Source: Thelephora terrestris (Eukaryota > Basidiomycota > Agaricomycetes > Thelephorales > Thelephoraceae). From it: a stretch of 64,000 bases of DNA. Below the pieces are notes generated by a model that ran no database searches, was not told the DNA's origin, and saw only the letters and a program-made list of their open reading frames with translations. The DNA lies in NCBI GenBank assembly GCA_015956445.1, contig WIUZ02000013.1:620001-684000 (forward strand), read 5' to 3'. The translations under genes and the position numbers were made by a program. This document shows positions 33,411-43,445 of the stretch, one piece after another (within the stretch, counting starts at the first letter, position 1; each line of letters starts with the position of its first letter).

Positions 33411-36140
33411 CTATACGTTTCCTTCGACCAGCGTCAGCTTCATCCCGACTCTCGCGACATGACCACGTTCAACACTCCCCTCGGCGCGTTCCGACTCACA
33501 GTTCTACCGATGGGTTGGACGAACTCCCCAGCCGTGTTACAGGGCGACGTATCCCACATCCTTCGACCCGAGATTCCACACTGGACCCAGCCTTTCGCCG
33601 ACGACGTCCCCATCAAAGGCCCAAAGTCGCGATACGAGCTTCCCGACGGAACGTATGAGACTATCCCCGAAAACCCAGGCATACGACGATTCGTCTGGGA
33701 GCACTTCCAAGCAGTCCACCGGATCATCCAGCGCGTCAAGTCCTACGGGGCTACGTTTAGCGGGAAGAAGGCCTTCATCGGAGTACCTCAGGCCGACATC
33801 CTTGGACACATCTGTACTTACGAAGGTCGTATCGCGGATCCTTCGCGAATCCAGGCCATCCAGGACTGGCCAGTCCCGACAAATGTTTCAGAGGTTCGAG
33901 CTTTTCTGGGAACCTGTGGAGTCCTTCGAATCTTCATCAAGAACTACACTCTCGTCGCGAGGCCCCTCATCCAGCTAACACGGAAAGACGAACCCTTCGA
34001 AATTGGACCCCCGCAGTTGGCAGCTATCGAGAACCTCAAGGCCGCGATCGTAAACTCACCAGCTCTACGCCCTATCAACTACGAGTCGCAACGCCCAGTC
34101 ATCCTAGCCGTCGACTCCTGCATGAACGGTGTTGGTTTCATTCTCCTTCAGGTCGGTGAAGACGGAAAGCGCTACCCCAGTCGATTCGGGTCCATCACGT
34201 TCAACGATCGCGAGTCGCGATACTCCCAGGCCAAGCTCGAGCTCTTCGGGCTGTTTCGCGCACTCAAGCAGACGCAGATTTACACCATCGGCGTGAAGAA
34301 ACTCACTGTGGAAATGGATGCCAAGTTTATCAAGGGGATGCTCAATAACCCTACACTCCATCCCAACGATGCCGTGAACCGATGGATATCCGCCATCCTG
34401 CTCTTTGACTTCGAACTCGTCCACGTCCCCGCTGACAAGCACACCGGAGCTGACGGTCTCTCCCGTCGTCCTCGCGCCCCTGAGGATCCGCCTCCCGACG
34501 ATCCGGACGAACTAGAAGAGTGGATAGACCTCGGCGCAGGATTCTTCCTTGAAGTCAACACACCTCGATCCCCCCTAGACCCAGCACCTTCTATATTATT
34601 CGCCATCGAACCCGAACCAGCTCTGCATGCCTCCTCTCCTTCCCCTCGACCCTCTCCAGAACCTCCCGACGACTCTGCCGCTCCGTCGCGATCCTCCTCA
34701 CCGGATTCTGAGACTGATGTCGCGATCCCCCAGTCCCCCAAAGGCCTCCGTCGTGAAGAACGGCTGGTCGTGATACAGAAGTTCCTGTCCGACTTGGAGC
34801 GCCCTCCAGACCTCTCTGACCACGACTACCAGCAGTTCATCCGCCAAGCCACAGACTACTTCCTCGTTGGCAACAAGCTGTTCCGGAAGAATCGCAAGGG
34901 TAGCCCACAGCTCGTTCCTCCTCCTTCAGATCGCCTCCGCCTCATTCGGTTTGCCCACGACAACCTCGGCCACAAGGGAGCCTTCGCGACGACAGCCAAC
35001 CTCCTTCTGCGTTTCTGGTGGCCCTGCCTCAGTGAGAACGTCCGATGGTACGTCAAGACATGCCACGAGTGTCAACTGCGCCAAACTGAATATTTCTACA
35101 TCCCGCCAACCGTCCCGACCGTTCCCGGCTTGTTTTGGAAAGCCCATATCGATACCTTTCTTATGCCCAGGACTGGAAGCTACCGATACGTCATCCACGC
35201 TCGCGATGCGCTTACATCTTATCCCGAAGCTCGGGCAACTACCTCCGAGTCTGCCAAGGTCATCGCCGACTTCATCTTCCAGGACCTCCTGTGTCGTTGG
35301 GGTGGCATCGCCGAGATTGTCACCGACAACGGTTCCTCCTATATCGCAGCCCTCGACATCCTCGCATCGCGATACGGTATACGACACATCCGCATCTCTG
35401 GCTACAACTCCCGAGCCAATGGGATTGTCGAGTCGAAGCACTTTGATGTCCGTGAAGCTGTCATGAAAACCTGTCATGGAAACGAGTCCAAGTGGCGCGA
35501 GGTTCTCCCGCAGGTCTTCTGGGCCGAGCGTGTCACTGTGCGGAAGGCGACTGGGTTCTCCCCTTACTACATGGTCCACGGTGTCCACCCCATCCTCCCC
35601 TTTGACATTCTCGAAGCCACTTACCTCGTCCCTGCCCAAGACTTTGGCATCTCTACCGAGGAACTCATCGCGATCCGGGCTCGTCAGCTGGCGAAGCGTG
35701 AGGAAGATATCGAAAAGATGCAGGAGACAGTTACCGCTTCCCGCATCAAGAACCTAGAACGGTTTGAGAAGCGCCATGGTTCACAGATTGTAGACTTCGA
35801 CTTCAAGCCCGGATCTCTGGTCCTCGTTCGGAATTCCCGCATCGAAGAGTCCCTGAACCGCAAGACCAAGCCCCGGTACAATGGCCCCTATGTCGTCATT
35901 CGCAAGAAGGCTGGCCCCTCTTACATCGTCGCTGAACTCGACGGCGCCCAGTCTCAGCTCAGGGTAGCCGGGTTTCGTCTGATTCCCTACCTTGCTCGTA
36001 CAGAGACTCGCGACCCAAGCTTCGCGACTCTTCCCGACGACGAGGACTCCACCAGCGAGGACCCTGAAGATGTCCACTTCTTCGATTCCTTGGACCCCGC
36101 TGTTGGATCTTATCGCGAGGTTCCCTCCCCTTCGTTCTAG
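33411..36140 (+). CDS. pol: Gypsy Pol, second part: RT core, RNase H, integrase
   Basis: Continues RT after the foldback element. RT has LPMGWTNSPAVLQGDV and a catalytic FADD (usual YxDD or FIDD). RNase H has LAVDSCMNGVGFILLQ, an E in QAKLELFGL and VHVPADKHTGADGLSRR. Integrase has a zinc-binding HDNLGHKGAF..CHECQ, then D in KAHIDTFL, D in IVTDNGSSY and E in NGIVESKHFD, giving the DDE triad. The C-terminal domain has the GPY motif (YNGPYVVIRK); no chromodomain was seen. The frame is intact to TAG at 36138. Apart from the foldback insertion, this pol looks functional. Confidence 0.93.
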   Translation, partial: LYVSFDQRQLHPDSRDMTTFNTPLGAFRLTVLPMGWTNSPAVLQGDVSHILRPEIPHWTQPFADDVPIKGPKSRYELPDGTYETIPENPGIRRFVWEHFQAVHRIIQRVKSYGATFSGKKAFIGVPQADILGHICTYEGRIADPSRIQAIQDWPVPTNVSEVRAFLGTCGVLRIFIKNYTLVARPLIQLTRKDEPFEIGPPQLAAIENLKAAIVNSPALRPINYESQRPVILAVDSCMNGVGFILLQVGEDGKRYPSRFGSITFNDRESRYSQAKLELFGLFRALKQTQIYTIGVKKLTVEMDAKFIKGMLNNPTLHPNDAVNRWISAILLFDFELVHVPADKHTGADGLSRRPRAPEDPPPDDPDELEEWIDLGAGFFLEVNTPRSPLDPAPSILFAIEPEPALHASSPSPRPSPEPPDDSAAPSRSSSPDSETDVAIPQSPKGLRREERLVVIQKFLSDLERPPDLSDHDYQQFIRQATDYFLVGNKLFRKNRKGSPQLVPPPSDRLRLIRFAHDNLGHKGAFATTANLLLRFWWPCLSENVRWYVKTCHECQLRQTEYFYIPPTVPTVPGLFWKAHIDTFLMPRTGSYRYVIHARDALTSYPEARATTSESAKVIADFIFQDLLCRWGGIAEIVTDNGSSYIAALDILASRYGIRHIRISGYNSRANGIVESKHFDVREAVMKTCHGNESKWREVLPQVFWAERVTVRKATGFSPYYMVHGVHPILPFDILEATYLVPAQDFGISTEELIAIRARQLAKREEDIEKMQETVTASRIKNLERFEKRHGSQIVDFDFKPGSLVLVRNSRIEESLNRKTKPRYNGPYVVIRKKAGPSYIVAELDGAQSQLRVAGFRLIPYLARTETRDPSFATLPDDEDSTSEDPEDVHFFDSLDPAVGSYREVPSPSF

Positions 36141-36358
36141 GACAGACCAACCTGTCTCGTATTTATTCCGGACTATAGCTATGCACCTCTCTATTCACTT
36201 TTTCCGCCCCCTTCTAAGATTCTAATGCTGTCTCACTTTCGATCTACCTTCTAGACACCCACGTTTCCTTCGCCCGCTATTCTTCTTTCATCATCTTTAC
36301 AACCCCTTTGTCTTTGCAGTTGCGCATCAATGACCAGCTAGTTCACTCTTACCTTGGG

Positions 36359-37669
36359 CTATGCCCCGTCGCCTCTGCGGTCGCGACCCTCTCCAAACTC
36401 AGCCCGAATGCGTCGCGAGGTCTCCCCAACCACGCTCATCATGGCGTCCTCCGTGGGGTCAAGGTCATCTTCATATCCCGCATATCTGCCCGTGGATCTC
36501 GCGAACATCTCACGAGCACGGAGCATGTAGGCGACAGCGTGCTGCAGCATGCGTACACGAGCGGCCACGTCTGATTCCGCAGGAGAGAGTCGCCCGTAGT
36601 TGCGGTGGCGTGTATAGGAAGGCGGTGGACCCTCTTGCGGGATGGTGTTAGCCCCGACGACCGTCGCACCTGGCGTTGGTACCTACGATTCCCCAGGTCA
36701 ACCAGTGGACGTCGCGACAAAGATGATGAACTCACATGGTCAACACCCCCCGTGGTATCAGCGGTTTCGGCGCGCTCGAGCGGCACCGGAGCCTCCTCGC
36801 GATCCTCCCCGTGCGCAAGAACAATATCCAAGTCCTCGTCCGTCGCCTGAGCGTGGAACTCCGTAACCACAGGCGGATCTTCCACCCCACCAACGGCTAC
36901 CGGCTCCTCCGCGGTAGCGGTGACTTCCTCGCGACGGACCCCAACTTCCCCATAGTACTCCCGACGCATGAGAGACGCCTCGACGAAGTCCGCGAGCGAT
37001 TGCTCCAGCCACGCGATCCTGCCGTTCAGACCCCTGACCTGTGCTCCAGTCAGCGTCACGACCCTGCGCGGGACAGCGGGGACTCACATAGTGACTCCCG
37101 GCCTCGCTCTCTGCGGTGTAGTGCCGATCCATTTCGTCCATAGCCTGGTCCATCATTCCCACGCGGATCCTCAACCATTCATTGCGAAGACGGACTTCCT
37201 CAATCTACCATTCAAGAGTTAGCACTATGCTCGGACGCGACCACTCCCAGCGACATACCCTATTTTCGAGTCCCTCCTGACGCCTCATGAGCTCGTTCGC
37301 GATTACAGCGGTATAACGAACGGCTTGTCGTGTCGCGATGCTTTCACGAACGTCTCCCGACATCCCATCAGCAGCGAGACCCATCTCTAGGAGGCGCCTC
37401 CAAACCCTGTCCTCCCCCAGACGCCCTGGGCGACCTCGATCGTCCTCAATAGCCCTGATAGCGAATCCGAAGAGGGCATCTGAGCTCGTGGCCCTTTCCA
37501 AGGCATCGCGATCCCCACGCTCGCTCCGAACGCGTTCCACGATATCTGCAAGAGTGATGTCGAGAAAGCCGACCCCTGGACGATCAGTGGGGGGATCGCG
37601 AGCTTCAAGGTTGTTTATCCACACAGGATTGTCGCCGTCGGTGAGATAGTGATTCCCGATGAGAGGCAT
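36359..37669 (-). CDS. Antisense coiled-coil protein gene inside the gypsy element
   Basis: Four exons on the minus strand, 37669-37259, 37204-37088, 37038-36736 and 36682-36359. Every intron (49-54 nt) is phase 0 with GTATGT or GTGAGT donors, and the product is 384 residues. ATG 37669 starts MPLIGNHYLTDGDNPVW. Heptad-like segments run across exons 1-3 (ELMRRQEGLENR, LRNEWLRIRVGMMDQAMDEM, LNGRIAWLEQSLADFVEASL), followed by an acidic linker and a basic helical tail (MLQHAVAYMLRAREMFA). The frame is undamaged. It lies head-to-tail with the cysteine-cluster gene and opposite to pol. I recognise no known family. The coiled coil suggests oligomerisation, perhaps with Gag or the neighbouring protein; that is speculation. 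Confidence 0.8.
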
Positions 37670-38192
37670 TGCGGTCGTGCTGGTGGTGGTGGACTTCAAA
37701 ATTTTTTTTTTCACTCGATCCCCCTCCCTGACGTTTTCCCCTGTCCTCGCGGACCGTACGGTGTCCCACGTGATTCGGAAGATGCCGGCACCGTCCCGAT
37801 CATCCCGTCCGGCCCGTGTTATCGTGCCTCTGAGCCGGGTGGGCTCCCAATTCAATGCTGGCCAACCGTCCCGCCGTTTCCAGGCGTTTCAGCATTTCAC
37901 CCCGTCGTTGTTGTGACCGAGGACGGTCAGTATTCAAAAGTCTCGAGGAGAGCCAGTCCCCAATATCGCGCTCGCATCCCGATCATCGTTCATACCCGCT
38001 GGAAGGACACAGAGGAGGTACCCACCTTGCAGAACTCGTCTCACGCCTTACCCAACTCGATTCCACGAGCCTCACCACACTCCACACGCTACGGACCAAG
38101 AAAACACGAGAATTCAGCAAAGAAACAGGCCAAGAAACTAGTAGTACATGATGATGATGGCTAAAAAGTTCGCGCGACCTCCTCCCCATTCC
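37670..38192. other. Spacer between the two antisense cargo genes
   Basis: Holds the putative promoter of the coiled-coil gene and, at 37937-37952, a second copy of the 16-mer AAAAGTCTCGAGGAGA found next to the 3' LTR. A short T-run near 37700 may belong to the leader. No gene seen. Confidence 0.5.
37937..37952 (+). promoter_or_regulatory. Internal copy of the polypurine-tract 16-mer
   Basis: AAAAGTCTCGAGGAGA, identical to 40269-40284. It could be a second plus-strand primer site, the scar of a duplication, or, on the other strand, a shared promoter motif of the two antisense genes. Confidence 0.5.
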
Positions 38193-40132
38193 TCAGACCC
38201 TTCGCGACCCCTCCGCAACCATACCCGAGTCCTCAACGTCGTCAACATCCCGAAGCTCCTCTCCCACATCCCTCACCGCAGCCCCACCATCCGAAAACAC
38301 CTCGTCGTCACTCACAGCCCCCACAGACACATCACCGTCGCCCCCTTCCTCTCCCGAACACGCAAAGTCAGAGGAGTCCCAGATCTCCTCCCCACCACGG
38401 CGATTGATCTCCTCGTTCATCCTAGCCAGGATCCTCTTCGCAATGTACCGACGACTCGCGACGAGATCAGCAATCTCGTCCACCTCGTTGCGCTCCTTGG
38501 CAAGCTGGGAACGAAGAGCCGCGCGAAGTTGCTCCACAGCAACCGGGGAATCCGTCGACGGGCCCCACTCCTGCTCGAACTCACGGAGATCGACCTCCCA
38601 GCTGTGAAGTCCTGAAGAGGGACCCCCGACAGACAGACCAGCCATCGCGACTGTGGGAAGCGCAACGTTCGAACTTGCTGTGGCAGCCTTAGTCTTGGAG
38701 CGGGTAGAAACGGAGGGGGAGGGCTCAGAAGCCGCAGAGGTCGCAGCCTTCCTCACGCGAGGGGCTCTCTTCGGTTTCGGGACTTTCCCACCGTCGTCGG
38801 CAAGCTCGTTCGTAGGAACCTCCGTCTTGCGACGGTCCGCGGCCTCCTTCCTGCGACGACGATCTCCCGCGGGCGTGCGAGTAACCGTGGGCCAACCAGT
38901 GATCCCGAAAGTCATCCATTTGAAGGAGCAACCCTTCTTGTCCTTCCTACAGGCTGCGCAGATGAAGGTCGGACGCTCCTCCTTGAGCGCGAGGCACCAG
39001 GTTGGACGACACGCATCCTTCACCACCTTCGACGAGGACGAGTCGCACCGATCACACGTCTGGAAGAAGTATGAGACCTCCCGGATACAGCGCGAAAGGT
39101 TTAAAAGACTCACGTATTTGCGCGCACCCGGAAACTTCACCGTATTCAGCTGCTCCCCCTCCTCATATGTCTCGCCGGAGAGGTCGATGGCTGGAAAGGC
39201 CGGGACGTGATCACGTTGAACGCCCTTCCCCTTCCCGGTGGTACCCGTCGTCCGCGAACGTTTTGAGGTGGACTCCTCCTTACTCGGCGAGCTGGAGAGA
39301 TCCCGCTTCAACCCGACGTTCGACTCTGTGGCCGAAACATCCCTTCTGGTAGCCTGGGGACGAGGAGGGACGGCAACGTATGGGATGAGCGCACTTTTAC
39401 CCCCCGTCGTGTTCCGACCACCCCCAGCGCTCCTTCTGGGCGTATCCTCCATCTCAAAGTCCTCGTCTCGCTCGGACACCTGTGGAGTTGGCTGAATGGA
39501 GGGCTCGCGACTGGTGGGAGGCGGCAGATCGCCCACCGTGCCCCTGACCGCCTGGATAGACGGCTGACGACTCATAGCTGGCGTAGTAGCCCCCCCAGCA
39601 CTCCCGACCGGTCGAAGCGTCGATTGACGACTAATCACGGGTGCGGGAGCCTCCTCTGCATCCTCGCCAAAAGGGGTCGAGCCCGGAGTTAACCAACCAA
39701 TGGACTCTGCCGCGTCTGCCCAGTCGACGATCAATTGCAGAGGCGGGAGCCCAAAACTACGGCACACGTCCCGATGACGAGCCTACAAACTCGACGATTT
39801 AGTCCCTCCCTCCCGCCACATCGAAACGTCGCGACTCGACTCACCAGCCAAGCCAACGCATGCATCGCCCAAGGGTCCCGCAACTCCTTATCCCCCTCCA
39901 GCCTTTCCTCCAACCCCTTGAGCCGCCAAAACGGCAGGACCGTCGCCCAGACGGGCTCGAACGCTTCCGGACGTCCCTGAGCCGACACCAAGGCCTTGAT
40001 CGTGGGGCGAGCCCAATCGGGATGCTTCTCGTCGTCCGGGATCTTCACCGCCTTGGCGCTCTGTATCATAGCGGCCAGGATAATCGGGTCGCTGGCAGCA
40101 GCAGGAGGAGTCCATTTAGAAGAGGAAGACAT
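38193..40132 (-). CDS. Antisense cysteine-cluster protein gene inside the gypsy element
   Basis: Three exons on the minus strand, 40132-39845, 39782-39114 and 39059-38193, with phase-0 introns of 62 and 54 nt. The product is 607 residues. The second intron is a multiple of three without a stop, so it can also be read through. N-terminal about 120 residues: WTPPAAASDPIILAAMIQSA and HALAWLARHRDVCRSFGLPP. The middle is disordered, with SRQ/SRE-PSIQ repeats. Near residue 320-370 lies a cysteine cluster: CDRC, then DAC, TWC, CAAC and KGC, typical of the six- to seven-cysteine clusters often seen in agaricomycete proteins of unknown role. Basic stretches (KRSR, RRRRK) follow, then an acidic C-terminus. 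A nuclear DNA- or RNA-binding role is plausible but unproven. The frame is intact. Confidence 0.8.
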
Positions 40133-40268
40133 GATGAGGACCAGAAAAGAGAAGTGATGAGCTGGCGAAACCGCGATCTCGTCGTTTTGCTTCCGCGCGG
40201 CCTTCCCGATTCGGACGCCTCACGTGTGCCTCATGGCGACCTCACGCAACCAAGGGTGGTTGAATTTT

Positions 40269-40284
40269 AAAAGTCTCGAGGAGA
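40269..40284 (+). other. Polypurine tract of the gypsy element
   Basis: AAAAGTCTCGAGGAGA directly abuts the 3' LTR (TGACCC at 40285). Its purine-rich end GAGGAGA is the expected plus-strand primer. Confidence 0.65.
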
Positions 40285-41288
40285 TGACCCGCTGTCTATT
40301 CGCGCGACCTTCGAATCTAGTGCTAGTCCCCAGTCCCTACCTCCCTACCCCGCTAGTTACTGACTACGCGAGCCGACGACCCCTCGATCGGTCACAGGAG
40401 GGTCACGCCCACTTGACGCCCCGATCATCGAACCGTTCCCGCGATCCCTTCGACGCGCGTCATCGCACGCTGTTTCTGCCTCCGTGGCCGTCCTCCCCGA
40501 ACGGCACGTGATGTTGCGATCGGCCGATGTCTCCCGATCCCTTATCTCGCCGAGATGACGTGTCCCCTCCCTCGGTCCGGTTCCCTTCAGTCTATACACG
40601 TGTCGACTCGTTCCCTCTCGCTCGCCAATCATCTTCGACTGCTCCCGCTCTCCCGCCCGGTTACGATCTTTTGATCTCGAACCCGTAGACTTCCCCTTTC
40701 GGTCCTGTTTCTCACGATCGCTCCATCCTCTCGGTAAGACCTGTCCCAGCCTCGTTCCGGCCTCCCAATGAACCGTTTGTCTCCCTACCCTGCATCGGAC
40801 TCTCGTTTATCCCCTTCTATCTACCTGTTCTTATTCTCCCACCGTTTCTCCATTTGTTCGCTACTTTTCCCATCTCTTTCGCGTAGATCGCACTGTCTTT
40901 ACCTATAAATACCCTGTACTAGCTAGTTGAACGACCAAGAAACCCCTGGGCCTCTTCACACCTCTTCTCCCTTCTGCTTGAACGACCTGATCATCGAAAA
41001 CCTCCAGCTCCTCGCTCTGACATCGATTCCACTAGCCCCATAGTTCCAATAGACCCCTAGCCTACTAGCCCATCGCCCACTAGCCCCTTAGCCCATCGTC
41101 ATCGTCTAGCAGGAGTTTGCTAGTACGGAGTTCTCCCTTCTCGTCCCGACAACGTCGCGACCTACCGTGGTTCCCTCCCCTCTGCCTAGCTTCTCTCCCC
41201 TTCCCGACCTCTGCACAACCGGTGACCCCTCACCCCCACTCCTGCTATTCTGGTCGTGTCCCGACTCCACCCGGATAGTAGCAGTTCA
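40285..41288 (+). repeat. Gypsy 3' LTR (1004 bp)
   Basis: Same length as the 5' LTR. Differences noticed by eye are only near the right end (for example GGTCGTG versus GGTTGTG, and TAGTAGCAG versus TAGTAACAG). Confidence 0.95.
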
Positions 41289-41292
41289 CCGG

Positions 41293-41313
41293 GCACAGAC
41301 CTCCGGTTCAACA
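41293..41313 (-). repeat. Copia left LTR, remaining 21 bp
   Basis: Completes the LTR begun at 22996-23329 (334 + 21 = 355 bp, equal to the intact right LTR). On the minus strand the preceding internal sequence is a GTAAGGGGGAG polypurine tract. Confidence 0.9.
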
Positions 41314-41379
41314 CTCCCCCTTACTAAATACAGGTCCCTAGATAAGTTCATTGGTGGGAACTGGACTGTAGTAAGTTGG

Positions 41380-43439
41380 AGGTATGTGCTCAGAAGAATT
41401 TGAGGCCGAGGGCATCTCTGAATTTTCTTAGCTTGACAACTCCAAGGTTTTTCGTCAGGAGATCCGCAGGATTGTCATCTCCAGGAATGAAATACACAAC
41501 CACTCGTCCATCGTTGATGAACTTCTCGGATGTAGTGGTAGCGGATGTCGATATGCTTCAACCTCTTTTCAGTGACTGGGTTTGAGGCTATGAAGATCGA
41601 GCCTTGATTATCTCCGCAGATCGGGATGGCTTTAAGGTTATAGCCGAGCTCCCCCAGAAGGGTATGCATCCAGACTACTTGACGACTGCAATCAGAGAGC
41701 GCCATGTATTCAGCCTCAGTGGACGACAGTGCAATGGTTTTCTGCGCTCTTGAGGTCCAAGAGATAAGTCCTCTTGCCATCCAGACAAAGTATCCACTTT
41801 GGGATCATCTCTGAGTGGGGTCTGAAGCACAGTCTGAGTCGGTACAGGCTGAGATACCTTCTCGTGAATCTTCGTCGTATGTTAATTGGTATTTTGATGT
41901 CCTGATTAAGTAGCGGCAGATGTACAGCGCTTTCTCGACGTGCTCTTTCAACGGGTTTGCAGCATATTGCGCAAGTTTGGTGACCACAAAGGCGATATCA
42001 GGTCGGGTACCCAGCATGAGGTCAGCAAGGAACCAATTATGGTTTGGAACCTGCTTCGTCTTTCCGGGCATGCTACCTCTGTCGACGGAGTTGGCACATA
42101 CCCGGCTGGGAGAGAGGTTGGAGCAACCTTTGCATTCTGCATTCCACATCGCTCGAGGACCGTTTGGAGGTAGGCGCATTGGTCTATGGAGATTTTGCTG
42201 CCATGTCTGGTGATCCTCATGCGGAGGAAATCGGTTAGGTCTCCTAAATCCCTGGTTTCCCATATCTTCATGAACTCCCCCTTGAGCTGCTCCATAAGCG
42301 CTGTGTGGGGTCTGGTAAAGATGGCGTTGGCTACGTAGATTAACACAATTGCGAATCTTCCATCTTTGTCCTGGTAAATGAAGATCCCGGCATCTGAGCT
42401 CAAGGATTTAAATCTGAGCTTTTCCATGGACTGTTTCAGGGCTTGCCACCATGCGAGTCCGGCTTGTTTCAGTCCGTAGAGGGCACGCTTTAAGCGGAGA
42501 ACATGGGTCTCTTTTCCTGGAGCTACGAACCCCTCTAGTTGTTCCATGTAGATTTCCTCGTCGAGTTTGCCGTATAGGTATGCGTTGCGAACGTCAAGTC
42601 CTTTAAGGACCCATCCTCCGAGGGCAGCCATTGCAAATATTAGGCGCACTGTCTCGAATTGGACAACGGGGGAGAACACGGCATTGTAGTCCATTCCCTC
42701 AACCTGTGAGAAGCCTTTTGCTACTAAGCGGGCTTTTGGTCGAATACCCAGCGGTTTTTGATAACCTTGCGGCCTCGAGGGTGCTCTACCAGGTCATAAA
42801 CTTTGCGCTTGCAAAGAGCTTCCAACTCTTCGTTGCAAGCTGTCCTCCATTCCTTGAGCTCAGCCTTCGGTAGTGTGGCGATGTCTCGGTATTTCCATTC
42901 TTTTGGAGTTTTTCCATTGGCGGTTGGTGAGACAGCCTTCAAAATTAAGAGGTTTTGGAGTTCTACTCCCCCTTCCCGGCATAGCCTAGCTAGAAGGGCA
43001 TCTGTGTCCTCTTCCGGGGTGGTGAACCCCGATGGCTCAATGGATTGCTCCACTTTGTCCTCAGACTCTGACGCCTCTTCAATCTCTTCCTCAGCGGAGG
43101 ATTCTTTCTCAGGAAGTGGCTGCGTGCTAGGTCCGGGAACTGATCTTGCTCCTAAACTTTGCCCGCGCCTTGGTGCTACAGAGAAATCTCCAACAACCTT
43201 CTTCCAATCCTTCATTCGCCGGGTAGTTTTCATATTTCTACCAGATGTTTACCTCCGTAAACATTTCCAGGCTTGGCCGGTACTTTCTTCTCACGCTGAG
43301 ACCTCCGAGGTTGCTCGGGTGACGGAGGTATTATCGTCGGCGGAGCAGGTGGTGCGTCCTCAGGGCCGGAATCAGAGCTGGAGCTGGGGGTAGGTGATCT
43401 CGGCAGCTCCGAACTGGGCGCCCTAGATTGTATCGGCAT
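41380..43439 (-). pseudogene. pol: Copia RT and RNase H, broken
   Basis: In minus order: a linker (43439-42724) ending in the RT start (VIKNRWVFDQKPA); RT core at 42694-41948 (MDYNAVFSPVVQFETVRLIF, LDVRNAYLYGKLDEEIYMEQ, RALYGLKQAGLAWW); then RNase H with TIALSSTEAEYMALSDC at 41780-41475. Frames change near 43235, 42720, 42000-42260 and 41790. The catalytic motif normally YVDD reads YVANAIF, so both aspartates are lost. It cannot be an active polymerase. Confidence 0.88.
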
Positions 43440-43445
43440 TTTTGG

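Larger units (their letters stand above)
23330..41288 (+). mobile_element. Ty3/gypsy LTR retrotransposon with antisense cargo genes
   Basis: Full-length element of 17,959 bp, about 13.1 kb without its two insertions. LTRs of 1004 bp at 23330-24333 and 40285-41288 begin TGACCC and end GTTCA. CCGG is duplicated at both ends (23326-23329 and 41289-41292), and joining the flanks rebuilds the copia LTR exactly. Gene order gag, protease, RT, RNase H, integrase is Ty3-like. Between pol and the 3' LTR lie two genes on the opposite strand. The LTRs differ at about two positions, so the insertion is very young. Confidence 0.93.
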
